Origin: Paenibacillus nuruki
Lineage (GTDB): Bacteria; Bacillota; Bacilli; Paenibacillales; Paenibacillaceae
Assembly (NCBI RefSeq): GCF_001721045.1
Contig: NZ_MDER01000066.1
Span: 1 to 56,652, forward strand
Direction: 5' to 3'
Length of the DNA: 56,652 nt
The translations under genes and the position numbers were made by a program. Positions 7,466 through 16,796 of this stretch are shown here, piece by piece. Below the pieces are notes generated by a model, which saw nothing but the letters and a program-made list of their open reading frames with translations, searched no databases and had not been told where the DNA came from. Numbering within the stretch: the stretch's first letter is position 1; each line of letters opens with the position of its first letter.

Positions 7466-7846
7466 ATGATCAGGAATATAGAAAGTATGAAACCTATCAT
7501 CAATAATTTCTCAATCCATACAATTGAGTGGCTTTCAGACTTATATTTTCAAGTTATTCAAAACAAATATTTTGAAAATACTTCTATACTTGATATAACG
7601 TTCTTAATCAAAGAAAATGGAAAAACTTATGAATTACTTATAAGATTTTTTAACGTAGAGGCTTTGCGTTTTCAATCTGGAGGAACATTAACTCAAATAA
7701 GTGGATTTAATATTAAAGATTTAACAGAAAACGGCTATTACCCAATGAAATATGAAGTCGAAGATTACGAGAATGGAATCATCCATTTTTATTGTGATGA
7801 TATTGAATTCTTAAGTCTTACTGAGAGTGAGTACATTGCTATTTAG
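7466..7846 (+). CDS. Orphan protein of unknown function
   Basis: 126 residues from ATG 7466; AAGGGGC lies about 11 nt upstream. The middle and C-terminal part is beta-rich with a recognisable rhythm, IRFFNVEALRFQSGG...QISGFNIKDL...YEVEDYENGIIHFYCDDIEFLSL, seen in small cytosolic proteins of polymorphic-toxin loci, but I cannot name the family. It directly follows hairpin repeat f and has no gene partner on the other side except another orphan 75 nt downstream. Confidence 0.55.
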   Translation: MIRNIESMKPIINNFSIHTIEWLSDLYFQVIQNKYFENTSILDITFLIKENGKTYELLIRFFNVEALRFQSGGTLTQISGFNIKDLTENGYYPMKYEVEDYENGIIHFYCDDIEFLSLTESEYIAI

Positions 7847-7921
7847 AAGATATAGGATATTAGAAAAAGTAGCTAATAAAAGTATATTCTCCAGATAACA
7901 GAATAAAAAAAGGATAAAAAA

Positions 7922-8329
7922 ATGAAAATCACTTTAATTAATCAAAGCGATTTAACATTGATTTACCTTTACTTCTACTCACGAGAACAATGTATTCATT
8001 TGAATACTGGTGGAGAAGCAGATAAGGTATGTAAATTGCTTTTTAATCAAGAGAATGAATGGATAGGCTTAAGTATAGAAAGTAATTATTTAATTAGGGA
8101 CATGTTCGAGCCTAATCCGCAAGCATCTATTAATTATATTAATGGTGAATGGATTATTTATTTCACTGAAATATTTGGAATGGAACTTAGAGAAGAAGAA
8201 CATAGCTGTATAACAGACCTATACAATGACTCATACACTGGAATAGAATTGATATTAATAGAGGGGACGATTCCAAAGCGTAAATTTATAGAGCCATTAA
8301 TTTACAAGAACCAACAGAAAGAGAAATGA
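7922..8329 (+). CDS. Orphan protein of unknown function
   Basis: 135 residues from ATG 7922 with AAAAAGGATAAAAAA before it. No signal peptide, membrane segment or motif is recognised. The composition is acidic (EEEH, several Glu/Asp) until a basic tail (NQQKEK). It is the last gene of the accessory array; composition changes and the regulated GH30 gene begins about 350 nt later. The 75-nt gap before it has no cassette repeat. Confidence 0.55.
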   Translation: MKITLINQSDLTLIYLYFYSREQCIHLNTGGEADKVCKLLFNQENEWIGLSIESNYLIRDMFEPNPQASINYINGEWIIYFTEIFGMELREEEHSCITDLYNDSYTGIELILIEGTIPKRKFIEPLIYKNQQKEK

Positions 8330-8524
8330 ATATTTTCAAAGAAGAGGCAATATTTAATAACATGACATTAACTAAAAAATAAGGAATCAAATGGATCGTT
8401 CTGATTCGATAGACGAAAAAGAATGTCAGGCGTTTTTTTAGCTTCCAAATCGTCTGGGCATCTCTCTCCAAGAGACAACAGTTTTGACTTTCCAAAGCAT
8501 GTCATCGAATATGGGAAAGTTCCA

Positions 8525-8570
8525 TTTCAATTGTAAAATAATTGAAATAGCCCTCGATTCTGTGTATGAT
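8525..8570 (+). promoter_or_regulatory. SigA-type promoter with palindromic operator for GH30 gene
   Basis: TTGAAA (8542-8547), 17 nt, TATGAT (8565-8570). TTTCAATT (8525-8532) and AATTGAAA (8540-8547) form an inverted repeat that covers the -35 box. The rest of the 8330-8676 gap shows no gene. Confidence 0.65.
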
Positions 8571-8619
8571 AGAAAAAGAGATCGTTCTTCACAAATGGAT
8601 TTCTTCTTCAAAATTAATT

Positions 8620-8633
8620 TGTAAGCGCATACA
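8620..8633 (+). promoter_or_regulatory. CcpA cre site, one mismatch
   Basis: TGTAAGCGCATACA matches the cre consensus TGWAANCGNTNWCA at 13 of 14 positions. It is about 50 nt downstream of the predicted transcription start, where bound CcpA would act as a roadblock. Confidence 0.65.
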
Positions 8634-8676
8634 TAAAGGAGATTTTAATACCACCATCCGAAGGAGGACATATTGA

Positions 8677-10569
8677 ATGGCGCAAACAAAGTACAAAAAA
8701 CGGTTAGCAATACTCAACCACAGTATGCTGATCCTGGCATTACTAATCACAACGTATGGAGTGGTTCCGATGAAAAATGCGTCTGCGGCAAGTTATAATG
8801 CAACGGTTAATCCAAATGTACAGTATCAGACATGGGAAGGTTGGGGAACATCCCTTGCATGGTGGGCGAATCGTGTAGGTGGTGCTTCTGAATCGGTACG
8901 TAATGATTATGCGGACAAATTATTTGGCAGTAACGGTCTACAAATGAATATTGTTCGTTACAATATCGGTGGTGGAGAGAATCCAGCTTATCCGAATCAT
9001 ATGGAACTACGTGCACGTATTCCGGGCTTCAAAGATTCAGCAACGTCTGCTTATGATTGGACAAGAGACAGCAATCAGCGCTCGATCTTACAAGCAGCCA
9101 AATCTCGAATCCCTGCTAGCGAGTTTATTGCCGAAGCGTTCTCCAATTCACCACCGTGGTGGATGACCAAGAGTGGAAGTGTAACGGGTAATCAGAATGC
9201 TGCTGAAAATCTGAAAGACGATATGTATGATGATTTTGCCGATTATCTTACAACAGTGACCAAGCAGTTCAGTGATCAATGGGGCGTTAATTTCCGTACA
9301 TTATCTGCGTTCAATGAACCTAGTTCAGATTACTGGTATTTCGGCAATCGTCAAGAAGGTAATGTGATGTTTGCGCCTAATCAACAAGTGATGATCGGTC
9401 AGTTATCTAATGCGATAGCAGCTAAAGGTCTACCGATTGGCATTAGTGCTCCTGAAGAAACAAGTATCGATCTAACGCGCAAAAGTATTGATAGCTATTC
9501 AGCGGCTACCAAGTCCAAATTAGTGCAATACAATACTCATACGTATCAAGGTAGTGACCGCACAGGGCTGAATACTTCTGCTAATGGCAAACGGTTGTGG
9601 AATTCCGAGCATGGTGACGGTGATAACACAGGTATGACGTTGTCTCGTACGATTTTATCGGATCTCAAATATATGAAAAATAGTGCATGGGTCTACTGGC
9701 AAGCGGTGGAGACACCGGGCGGTTGGGGTATGATCGAAACGGACCTGAATACTGCGAGTGCCAATCTAGGCACATATACCGTTACAAAGAAATATCATAT
9801 GATGGCGCAATGGAGTAAATTTATTCGTCCGGGATACAAAATAATTGATATTGTCGATAATAACTCTGTGGCGGCTTACGATACAGTAGGAAAAAAGTTA
9901 GTCATTGTCACTGTGAATAGCACAACATCACCGAATACAGTCAATTACGATCTATCTCAATTCACTACATTGACTGGCAATGTGACCGGTTATCGGACAA
10001 GTAGTTCTGAGAATATGGCGGCAATTAGTGGACTATCTCTAGCCAATAAGAAATTCACTAATACTCAACCTGCTAATTCAGTCAGTACGTTTGTGATTAC
10101 AGGTATCTCTGGAGCAACAGGTGGAGGCACAACGATAGATGGTAATGCGTATTACAAAATCGTCAACCAGAATAGTAACAAATTGCTTGATGTGAGTGAA
10201 GCGTCTACAACAGATGGAGCAAATGTGCTTCAATGGATGGACATTGGAGGAACGAATCAACAATGGAAATTTGTAGCAACCACTAATGGATATTACAAAT
10301 TAATCAATCGTAAAACAGGCAAAGCGTTAGAAGTATCTGCTCAATCAGTAGCCGATGGTGGTGATGTGGTTCAGTGGACAGACAACGGTGGCACGAATCA
10401 ACAGTGGAAACCTGTCTTTACAGACAATACGATGAAATTAATCAATCGCAATAGTAATAAGGTCGCTGAGATCAGCAGCGGATCAACCAGTAATGGCGGC
10501 GATGTGATTCAGTGGACAGATAACGGTGGTACGAATCAGAAGTGGATTTTGCTCAAAGCAACAGATTGA
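8677..10569 (+). CDS. Secreted GH30 glycosidase with ricin-type CBM13, probable endo-beta-1,6-galactanase
   Basis: 630 residues; an AAGGAGG-type site precedes ATG 8677. A signal peptide ends near residue 37 (NASA-A). The GH30 catalytic domain spans about 38-480. The acid/base is Glu214 in FNEPSSDYW and the nucleophile Glu311 in WNSEHGDGDN. NIVRYNIGGGENP and WEGWGTSLAWWAN are typical of the GH30_5-like branch (endo-beta-1,6-galactanases); the subfamily and substrate are inference. A Gly/Thr linker leads to a ricin-B domain (about 492-629) with three QxW-type repeats (NQQWKF, NQQWKP, NQKWIL). It acts outside the cell on plant polysaccharide side chains. Regulation: palindrome over the -35 and cre site downstream. 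Confidence 0.9.
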   Translation: MAQTKYKKRLAILNHSMLILALLITTYGVVPMKNASAASYNATVNPNVQYQTWEGWGTSLAWWANRVGGASESVRNDYADKLFGSNGLQMNIVRYNIGGGENPAYPNHMELRARIPGFKDSATSAYDWTRDSNQRSILQAAKSRIPASEFIAEAFSNSPPWWMTKSGSVTGNQNAAENLKDDMYDDFADYLTTVTKQFSDQWGVNFRTLSAFNEPSSDYWYFGNRQEGNVMFAPNQQVMIGQLSNAIAAKGLPIGISAPEETSIDLTRKSIDSYSAATKSKLVQYNTHTYQGSDRTGLNTSANGKRLWNSEHGDGDNTGMTLSRTILSDLKYMKNSAWVYWQAVETPGGWGMIETDLNTASANLGTYTVTKKYHMMAQWSKFIRPGYKIIDIVDNNSVAAYDTVGKKLVIVTVNSTTSPNTVNYDLSQFTTLTGNVTGYRTSSSENMAAISGLSLANKKFTNTQPANSVSTFVITGISGATGGGTTIDGNAYYKIVNQNSNKLLDVSEASTTDGANVLQWMDIGGTNQQWKFVATTNGYYKLINRKTGKALEVSAQSVADGGDVVQWTDNGGTNQQWKPVFTDNTMKLINRNSNKVAEISSGSTSNGGDVIQWTDNGGTNQKWILLKATD

Positions 10570-10599
10570 TATCCATATCCTAACGATAAAATGAAAACA

Positions 10600-10639
10600 T
10601 CAAAAAGAAGCCCTTCGATAGTGAAAGGCTTCTTTTTGA
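10600..10639. terminator. Bidirectional terminator
   Basis: TCAAAAAGAAGCC and GGCTTCTTTTTGA form a perfect 13-bp stem between the converging GH30 and ADH genes, with A- and T-runs on either side. Confidence 0.9.
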
Positions 10640-10684
10640 TATACATGTATATATGAACGATTGGATCAAATATACAGTGATCTT

Positions 10685-11725
10685 TTACAAAGTAGCAATA
10701 TCAATAACAAAGCGATAACGTACATCACTGTTTACAACACGCTCGTAAGCTTCGCCTACATAATCTGCACCGATCACTTCGATCATTGGAGCGATATTAT
10801 GTTCAGCTGCAAAGTTAAGCATTTCTTGTGTTTCTGGAATACCGCCTACAAGTGAACCTGCAAGGCTACGACGACCCATAATAAGTGAGAATACGCTATA
10901 TTGATCTGGATCAGCAGGAGCACCTACGTTTACTAGCGTTCCGTCTACACGTAGCATAGAAAGATAAGCATTCACATCAAGGTTAGCAGACACTGTGTTT
11001 AAGATCAGATCAAATTTGTTCGCAAGTGTTGTAAATGTCTCTGCATCACCTGTTGCATAATAATGATCTGCTCCAAAACCGATAGCTTCGTCTTTTTTAG
11101 TCATAGAACGACTCAATACAGTTACTTCTGCGCCTAATGCATGAGCAAATTGAATAGCCAAGTGACCTAGACCACCAACACCCACGATTGCTACTTTTTT
11201 ACCTGGACCAATATTCCAATGTTTCAAAGGGGAATAGGTAGTGATTCCAGCACATAGAAGTGGACTAGCTACATCTAAGCCTAGCGCTTCTGGAATACTG
11301 ACAACAAAGCGATCTGTAACAACGATTTTTTGGCTGTATCCACCATAAGTCGGGTTACCATCATAGTCTCTAGAGTTATACGTTTGAACAACACCTTTAG
11401 TACAATATTGCTCGTCACCTTGTAGACAATATTCACATTCGCCACAAGAATCTACAAAACAACCTACACCTACACGGTCGCCTACAGCAAATTTAGTGAC
11501 GTCTGTTCCGACTGCTTCAACCACACCAGCGATTTCATGACCTGGAACCATTGGGAAAATCCCGCCGCCCCATTCGTCATAAGCGCTATGGATATCTGAG
11601 TGACAGATTCCACTAAATTTGATATCAATTAAAATATCATTCGGACGTAATTCTCTCCGTTCAATCGTTGTTTTCTCAAATGGTGCTTTTGGACTTGCAG
11701 CACTGAGTACGTGTGTTTTGCACAT
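10685..11725 (-). CDS. Zinc-dependent NAD(P) alcohol dehydrogenase
   Basis: 346 residues, AAGGAG before the start. Classic MDR alcohol dehydrogenase: catalytic zinc ligands in [16 protein letters not shown] and VPGHEIAG, a structural-zinc four-Cys lobe ([18 protein letters not shown]), and a Rossmann motif [13 protein letters not shown] followed by VTVLSRS. The Ser-Arg after the second strand suggests NADPH preference. It belongs to the YahK/AdhA/cinnamyl-alcohol dehydrogenase branch that reduces aldehydes. It lies downstream of, and on the same strand as, a TetR and an AraC_N regulator, consistent with an aldehyde-response unit. Confidence 0.9.
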   Translation of the reverse strand: MCKTHVLSAASPKAPFEKTTIERRELRPNDILIDIKFSGICHSDIHSAYDEWGGGIFPMVPGHEIAGVVEAVGTDVTKFAVGDRVGVGCFVDSCGECEYCLQGDEQYCTKGVVQTYNSRDYDGNPTYGGYSQKIVVTDRFVVSIPEALGLDVASPLLCAGITTYSPLKHWNIGPGKKVAIVGVGGLGHLAIQFAHALGAEVTVLSRSMTKKDEAIGFGADHYYATGDAETFTTLANKFDLILNTVSANLDVNAYLSMLRVDGTLVNVGAPADPDQYSVFSLIMGRRSLAGSLVGGIPETQEMLNFAAEHNIAPMIEVIGADYVGEAYERVVNSDVRYRFVIDIATL

Positions 11726-11917
11726 AAGTTTCTCTGCTCCTTCTCCTTAAGCAATATCAATTTCGTTTGAAATGCTAAAGTGTTCGATTTTTTAGTATAT
11801 CAAAGGTATAACACATTTTACCGATCAGCCAAACATGTACCCTTTAATACACGTCTGTATATTATCACTAAAACTAGATTGCTTACAATCGATAAAAAAG
11901 TGATATTTGTCTATTAA

Positions 11918-11942
11918 TGAACAATAAATGCATATATGTTCA
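11918..11942. promoter_or_regulatory. Palindrome upstream of ADH, candidate operator
   Basis: TGAACA (11918-11923) and TGTTCA (11937-11942) frame an AT-rich centre containing ATGCAT. TTAATGAACA here recurs in reverse (TGTTCATTAA) at 13702-13711 upstream of the first aldo-keto reductase. Confidence 0.4.
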
Positions 11943-11975
11943 ATAATTCATATGTTTTGGTGCGTTTAGAACGTA

Positions 11976-12521
11976 TTATAAATTGCGATCGAGCAACAAG
12001 CCTACTTGATCAGCCATCACTTCGCTAGAATAAGGCATATTGTTGATGATCCACCACTCTGTCATACCGACATACGAAGTCACGATAAATTGCAAAAGGA
12101 TATCTTCACTAACACTCGCATTTTTCTCACCGGATTGTTTAACTTCATTTTCAAATTCTTCACTTAGAAATTCAACAAATTGCGTCCGGAAATAGGTAGC
12201 GCCTTTACTAGCTAACATCGTTGAGAAAAAAAGATAGTTTTGTTCCAAATACTCAAACCACGGTAAAATCGCGTCTCTAAAATCAAGATCAGCTACAGAT
12301 CGGCAAATATCTCTCAATTTCTGAATATGTTCTGCTATTAATTTATTAAGCAGGTCAAATTTATCGGAGTAATGAAGATAGATCGTTCCCCGACTGATAT
12401 TGGCGCGATCCGAGATATCTTGTAATGTAATTTCATCAAAACTTTTTTCAGTCATCAATTCAATCACTGCTGTTTTCATCGCTTCTTGTGATTTGAGAAT
12501 ACGTCGATCGGTTTTGGGCAT
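11976..12521 (-). CDS. TetR/AcrR regulator with TetR_C_7-type C-terminus
   Basis: 181 residues starting at MPKTDRRILKSQEAM (ATG at 12519-12521). The longer open frame upstream only overlaps the end of the AraC gene and is not coding. The HTH (EITLQDISDRANISRGTIYLHYSDKFDLL) is at about residues 28-56. The C-terminal domain has YLFFSTMLASKGATYFRTQF and GMTEWWIINNMPYS, shared almost word for word with the TetR genes at 29040 and 29699. It follows the AraC gene by 41 nt, so the two are probably co-transcribed, with ADH downstream. Confidence 0.85.
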   Translation of the reverse strand: MPKTDRRILKSQEAMKTAVIELMTEKSFDEITLQDISDRANISRGTIYLHYSDKFDLLNKLIAEHIQKLRDICRSVADLDFRDAILPWFEYLEQNYLFFSTMLASKGATYFRTQFVEFLSEEFENEVKQSGEKNASVSEDILLQFIVTSYVGMTEWWIINNMPYSSEVMADQVGLLLDRNL

Positions 12522-12561
12522 GAAGGGAATCACCGTACTTTCTGAATGTAGTTCAGTATCA

Positions 12562-13479
12562 CTACGAGTTAAATGTAAATTCGTACTTTTCTTTGAGACG
12601 TTTGATATCTGTACGTGGTGGTGAACCGAACATACGCGCATATTCACGACTGAATTGAGAAGCACTTTCATAACCAATGCGGAAAGCTACATCTGCGGCA
12701 TCTGCGGATTCAGCTAACAATAAGCGCCGTGCTTCTTGTAATCGCAATTGCTTTTGAAATTGAAGAGGAGTCATAGCAGTTACTTCTTTAAAATTGCGAT
12801 GGAACGAAGAAACACTCATACTGGCTACTTCGGCAAGTTCCTCAATCGATAATGCCTGATCATAATGATCCATAATATACTGAATTGTATCTTGGATACG
12901 GTACGTACTACTTCCTTCCATAGCCATCTGAGCCAGTGTCACTCCATATTCGCCTTGCAACAGGCGATACAATATTTCTTTGATACATAAGGGTGCCAAA
13001 AAAGGAATATCTGCCGGATGATCCAACAGACGGGCTAAGCGAAGAATCGAATCCAGCAAGCCTGAATTAATTTGCCCGACAAAGAGTGCGCGTCCAGCGT
13101 TATCATTCACGTTAGGCTTGATCGAAGAATCATTGAGAACATCCAAAATCTGCTTTTGAGTAAATTCAAGCTTAAAACTAACGTAAGGTTCTTCGGTAGA
13201 AGCTTTGATCACTTGACCGACAACCGGTAAATTTATAGACCCGACTAAATAATCATTCGGATTGTATAAAAATCGTTCTTTAGCTAGATAGATTTCTTTG
13301 GAACCTTGAGCGATAAAACACAATGCAGGTCGAGCAACCTTATAGGCAGGTTCTGTTGTCGATAAATAACGGATAAAAAACAACGAAGAAATCGCTGTTT
13401 CTTGAACACCTTCAGCAGTTGAATGACGTTTGATTAAGCGAGCCAATTCCTCTTTTTTATTTTGCATTTCTTGAGACAT
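12562..13479 (-). CDS. AraC-family regulator with AraC_N domain
   Basis: 305 residues; AAAGGAGG before the start. The N-terminal half (about 30-180, RPALCFIAQGSKEIYL...NDYLVGSINLPVVGQV) is the AraC_N sensor (PF06719). The C-terminal 100 residues carry two HTHs (SIEELAEVASMSVSSFHRNFKEVT and DVAFRIGYESASQFSREYARMFG). In Enterobacteria the AraC_N protein YqhC activates the aldehyde reductase yqhD and the AKR gene dkgA. Here the same mix (ADH, two AKRs) is adjacent or linked by a shared upstream sequence. Divergent from the AKR at 13761, with which it shares a 281-nt control region. Confidence 0.9.
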   Translation of the reverse strand: MSQEMQNKKEELARLIKRHSTAEGVQETAISSLFFIRYLSTTEPAYKVARPALCFIAQGSKEIYLAKERFLYNPNDYLVGSINLPVVGQVIKASTEEPYVSFKLEFTQKQILDVLNDSSIKPNVNDNAGRALFVGQINSGLLDSILRLARLLDHPADIPFLAPLCIKEILYRLLQGEYGVTLAQMAMEGSSTYRIQDTIQYIMDHYDQALSIEELAEVASMSVSSFHRNFKEVTAMTPLQFQKQLRLQEARRLLLAESADAADVAFRIGYESASQFSREYARMFGSPPRTDIKRLKEKYEFTFNS

Positions 13480-13580
13480 ACCCGAATCCTCCTTTGTAAA
13501 TATGTATATCTGTCGATTACGCCAAATTCGTATAAAATGTACATCATATCTATCGTTTTACTTTTACTACGTATTGGATA

Positions 13581-13617
13581 TAAGAGAATTAGGCAATCAT
13601 TTAAGATAAATGGGATA
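13581..13617 (+). promoter_or_regulatory. Shared AKR operator, copy 1 (probable AraC-protein site)
   Basis: Contains GAATTAGGCAATCATTTAAG. The 29 bp at 13581-13609 are identical to 27270-27298, and 35 of 37 bp match over the full length. It lies about 145 nt upstream of the AKR start and 100 nt upstream of the divergent AraC gene. Confidence 0.65.
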
Positions 13618-13689
13618 ACGATGCTTACAAGATATATTGCATAATATAAACAAGCAGTTGTGCACCGTATCCTGCTTAATGTGTCTACT

Positions 13690-13711
13690 ATTATAGACAG
13701 CTGTTCATTAA
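13690..13711. promoter_or_regulatory. Candidate TetR operator near AKR promoter
   Basis: ATTATAGACAGCTGT (13690-13704) matches at 14 of 15 bases the reverse complement of 28967-28981, upstream of another TetR gene. The centre AGACAGCTGTTC is nearly palindromic. The adjoining TGTTCATTAA occurs in reverse upstream of ADH. Confidence 0.5.
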
Positions 13712-13760
13712 CGAAGCAAGATTTTTTGCATCATACCATACGAAAGTGAGGAGAATCATC

Positions 13761-14756
13761 ATGGAATATATCAAATTAGGAAATACAGGACTAGATGTAT
13801 CACGCATTTGTTTAGGGTGTATGGGGTTTGGAGATCCTAAGCGTTGGGTTCATTCATGGGTACTTAACGACGAGCAAAGTCGTCCTATCATTAAGCAAGC
13901 ATTAGAACTAGGCATTAACTTTTTTGATACAGCGAATGTGTATTCTCTTGGCGCTAGTGAAGAAATTGTAGGACGTGCACTCAAAGAATACGCTAATCGC
14001 GATGAGATTGTACTGGCGACTAAAGTGCATGGCAAAATGCATGAAGGACCTAATGGTGGAGGGCTATCTCGTAAAGCCATTATGAGTGAAATTGATAAAA
14101 GTCTTCAACGTCTAGGTACAGATTATGTAGATTTGTATCAAATTCATCGTTGGGATTATGAGACACCGATCGAAGAAACGATGGAAGCGTTACATGATGT
14201 CGTTAAAGCAGGTAAAGCTAGATATATTGGAGCTTCTGCGATGTATGCATGGCAGTTTTTGAAAGCGATCCAGACGGCTAAAGCCAATCACTGGACTTCT
14301 TTTGTATCGATGCAGAATCATTTGAATTTGTTATATCGTGAAGAAGAACGAGAGATGTTGCCTCTTTGCTTAGAAGAAGGAATTGGGGTGATTCCATACA
14401 GCCCACTGGCATCCGGGCGATTAACTCGTGATCCTAATGAAACAACTGAACGTTCAGAAACAGATAAGATTCAAAAATCCAAATATGATGCTACAGCGGA
14501 TGCCGATCGTGTGATTATTGACCAAGTGGCTGAGATTGCACAAAAACGGGGCGTACCCCGTTCCCATATCGCTCTGGCGTGGTTATTACAAAAGCAACCG
14601 GTAAGTGCTCCAATCGTCGGAGCAACCAAATCATCTCATTTGGAAGATGCTGTAGCCGCTCTGTCTGTCACATTAACACCAGAAGAAGTGACTTCTCTAG
14701 AAAAAGGATATATCCCGCATCCTGTTGTCGGTTTACTTCCGTATCCATCCAAATAA
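13761..14756 (+). CDS. Aldo-keto reductase (YajO/Tas-like branch)
   Basis: 331 residues; GAGGAG places the start at ATG 13761, not the in-frame GTG 13746. TIM-barrel AKR with the Asp-Tyr-Lys-His tetrad visible in order: FFDTANVYSLGASEE, VLATKVHG and LYQIHRWD. The cofactor segment near the C-terminus (PIVGATKSSHLEDAVAAL) indicates NADPH. It would reduce aldehydes or ketones in the cytoplasm. Divergent from an AraC_N regulator and preceded by the 37-bp shared operator and a TetR-like palindrome, so it is probably inducible by reactive carbonyls (inference). Confidence 0.92.
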   Translation: MEYIKLGNTGLDVSRICLGCMGFGDPKRWVHSWVLNDEQSRPIIKQALELGINFFDTANVYSLGASEEIVGRALKEYANRDEIVLATKVHGKMHEGPNGGGLSRKAIMSEIDKSLQRLGTDYVDLYQIHRWDYETPIEETMEALHDVVKAGKARYIGASAMYAWQFLKAIQTAKANHWTSFVSMQNHLNLLYREEEREMLPLCLEEGIGVIPYSPLASGRLTRDPNETTERSETDKIQKSKYDATADADRVIIDQVAEIAQKRGVPRSHIALAWLLQKQPVSAPIVGATKSSHLEDAVAALSVTLTPEEVTSLEKGYIPHPVVGLLPYPSK

Positions 14757-14792
14757 ATCATAGCGATCAGAAGCGACTATTATTGATTCTAA

Positions 14793-14826
14793 CAAAGAGC
14801 AGTAGGTCTATGACTACTGCTCTTTG
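14793..14826. terminator. Hairpin terminator after AKR
   Basis: CAAAGAGCAGTAG and CTACTGCTCTTTG, perfect 13-bp stem with 8-nt loop. The T-run is short. Confidence 0.7.
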
Positions 14827-14909
14827 CTGTACATATCGTAAGAATAGAAGAGAATTATTTGCATTTTCGTTATAATAAAGACATTCGCGTACAAGAAAGG
14901 AATGCAGTC

Positions 14910-16034
14910 ATGAAGAAAGTAATCGTCATCGGAGCAGGAATTCTAGGAGCTTCAACAGCGTATCAGTTAACCAAAATGGGAGCAGAAGTACTTATTATAG
15001 ATCGGAAAGATAACGGGCAAGCTACCGATGCGGCGGCAGGAATTATCTGTCCATGGTTATCTCAGCGCCGTAATCAAGCATGGTATCGCCTTGCCAAAGC
15101 AGGAGCACAATTTTATCCAGAGCTGATTCGAGAACTGGAAAATGCAGGTGAGACGGATACCGGGTATGCTCAAGTCGGAGCGCTGAGTATCCATGAAGAT
15201 ATCGATAAAATTATCAAAATGCAAGAACGAGCACAGGTACGTAAAGAACATGCCCCTGAGATCGGAGATATTACTCTGCTGAACGATCAGGAGACTCAGG
15301 CAAGGTTCCCTTTGCTCAAAAAAGGCTATCATGCTGTTCATATTAGCGGAGCCGCTCGTGTAGACGGTCGTGCATTACGAGATGCGTTAATCCGATCAGC
15401 ACAGAAGCAAGGGGCAAAGTGGATTCAAGGAGATGCTACACTACTTTATCAAGATCATCATGTCACTGGAGTTACAGTGAACGGAGAAAGCTGGCAAGCC
15501 GATCAAGTGGTTGTATGTGCAGGCGCGTGGGCAACTTCATTATTTCAACCTTTAGGGATAGAGCTACAGGTAAGTTACCAGAAAGCTCAGATTATTCATT
15601 TACAAGTAGAACAGCAATCGACTGATATCGGAAAATGGCCTGTCATTATGCCACCTACAGATCAGTATCTGCTTGCATTTGACGAGCAAAAAATAGTGGT
15701 TGGAGCCACACATGAAAATGATATCGAAGGCTATGATACTAGAGTTACAGCAGGCGGTATGCAAGAAGTATTGAATAAAGGATTAGAACTCGCACCTGAT
15801 CTTGCAGATAGTACACTACAAGAAGTACGTGTAGGATTTAGACCTTTTACCCCTGGATTTCTACCCGTTATCGGAGTGATTCCAGAATGGACAGGATTAT
15901 TAACTGCTAACGGGCTTGGAGCATCAGGCTTAACGATGGGGCCTTTTATCGGCTATCAACTGGCTAAGTTAGCGCTTGATCTCGATGTAGATATTGATAT
16001 CAATGATTATGATATAGCTACAGCTTTAAATTAA
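14910..16034 (+). CDS. FAD-dependent amino-acid/amine oxidase (DAO family)
   Basis: 374 residues. ATG 14910 follows GAAAGGA; the in-frame extension upstream lacks a ribosome site. The N-terminal FAD motif is VIVIGAGILGASTAYQLTKMGAEVLIID, and the family (PF01266: glycine oxidase, DadA, sarcosine oxidase) is confirmed by the C-terminal VGFRPFTPGFLPVIG and GLGASGLTMGPFIGYQLA. It oxidises an amine or amino acid to the imine with H2O2 formation. The substrate is not deducible: no thiamine genes are nearby, so ThiO is unlikely. Appears monocistronic between two terminators. Confidence 0.85.
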   Translation: MKKVIVIGAGILGASTAYQLTKMGAEVLIIDRKDNGQATDAAAGIICPWLSQRRNQAWYRLAKAGAQFYPELIRELENAGETDTGYAQVGALSIHEDIDKIIKMQERAQVRKEHAPEIGDITLLNDQETQARFPLLKKGYHAVHISGAARVDGRALRDALIRSAQKQGAKWIQGDATLLYQDHHVTGVTVNGESWQADQVVVCAGAWATSLFQPLGIELQVSYQKAQIIHLQVEQQSTDIGKWPVIMPPTDQYLLAFDEQKIVVGATHENDIEGYDTRVTAGGMQEVLNKGLELAPDLADSTLQEVRVGFRPFTPGFLPVIGVIPEWTGLLTANGLGASGLTMGPFIGYQLAKLALDLDVDIDINDYDIATALN

Positions 16035-16106
16035 TAGGTAGGTTAATACAGTCAAAAGAATATAGAAATCCACTTTTACGATGCTCAACGGGTGGGTATA
16101 TAAATA

Positions 16107-16147
16107 AAAAGAAGTGATCGTTGCCTAACTGCTAACGATCCTTTTTT
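16107..16147 (+). terminator. Terminator after DAO oxidase
   Basis: GATCGTT (16116-16122) pairs with AACGATC (16134-16140), followed by CTTTTTT. Confidence 0.8.
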
Positions 16148-16269
16148 GTATACAGTGTTAAATATTTTATTACTTAATTTTACTAAAAGTGATATTTTTG
16201 TAATTGATCGGGTATATATAAAAGGGAAAGCGATTTAAAAATTGAAAAATCATAAGGAGTGTTAAAGGA

Positions 16270-16461
16270 ATGACAAAGCAATTAGCAACTCACGAAAAAC
16301 TTGAAGTTCATGAACTTTTAACTTTCAAAACTTCTTGTGTTACCAAAGCTGTAGCGATGCGTGAATTGGTGAAAGATGACCAACTCAAACAGATTATTGA
16401 TGAAGATATTCAGAATTCTACAAAAGCTATCGAAGACCTAAAATCTATTTTACAAAAATAA
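16270..16461 (+). CDS. Small spore-coat-associated protein
   Basis: 63 residues; AAGGAG then ATG 16270. All-helical: MTKQLATHEKLEVHELLTFKTSCVTKAVAM. Its LxVHELLTFKTxCLxK-type segment is typical of short Bacillales proteins paired with CotF-like coat genes. The gene is 12 nt upstream of a CotF homologue, so one operon is nearly certain. Exact role in the coat unknown. A sporulation sigma-factor promoter is expected upstream but I could not identify one with confidence. Confidence 0.7.
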   Translation: MTKQLATHEKLEVHELLTFKTSCVTKAVAMRELVKDDQLKQIIDEDIQNSTKAIEDLKSILQK

Positions 16462-16473
16462 AGGGGTGTAATT

Positions 16474-16785
16474 ATGGCTACAAGTAATATGACAAAAGAA
16501 ATGTTGGTTAATGCAACAGCGCCGCTAGATGATCTAGCGATTGCTACTGATCTACTGATGTCTGCCAAAGCTGGAGTTCGTAATTATGCTGTAGCAATTA
16601 CAGAAACAGCAACGCCAAGTGTACGCAAAACATTAAAAGCTCAATTGCAAAAAGCGATCGATTTGCATGAGAAAATTGCAACCTATATGATCGAAAATGA
16701 AATGTATCATGCTTATGATGTAGAAGAGCAAGTAGAGCATGATCTTAAGAAAGCAGATATGGCTTTAGAATTAGTCAACAAATAA
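16474..16785 (+). CDS. CotF-like spore coat protein
   Basis: 103 residues with GGGGTG before ATG 16474. It matches the coat F domain (PF07875): two long helices with the AIATDLLMSAKAGVRNYAVAITETATPSVRKTLKAQLQ pattern, ferritin-like in appearance, then HEKIATYMIENEMYHAYDVEEQ at the C-terminus. Shorter than B. subtilis CotF (about 160 residues), as is usual for the Paenibacillus forms. Probably a structural component of the spore coat; the best single marker that the host makes endospores. Confidence 0.85.
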   Translation: MATSNMTKEMLVNATAPLDDLAIATDLLMSAKAGVRNYAVAITETATPSVRKTLKAQLQKAIDLHEKIATYMIENEMYHAYDVEEQVEHDLKKADMALELVNK

Positions 16786-16796
16786 TCGAATAATCC

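Noticed and set aside
12522-12677. N-terminal extension of the TetR gene at 11976
   Set aside because: It overlaps the end of the AraC gene in another frame; homology to paralogues begins at the Met at 12521.
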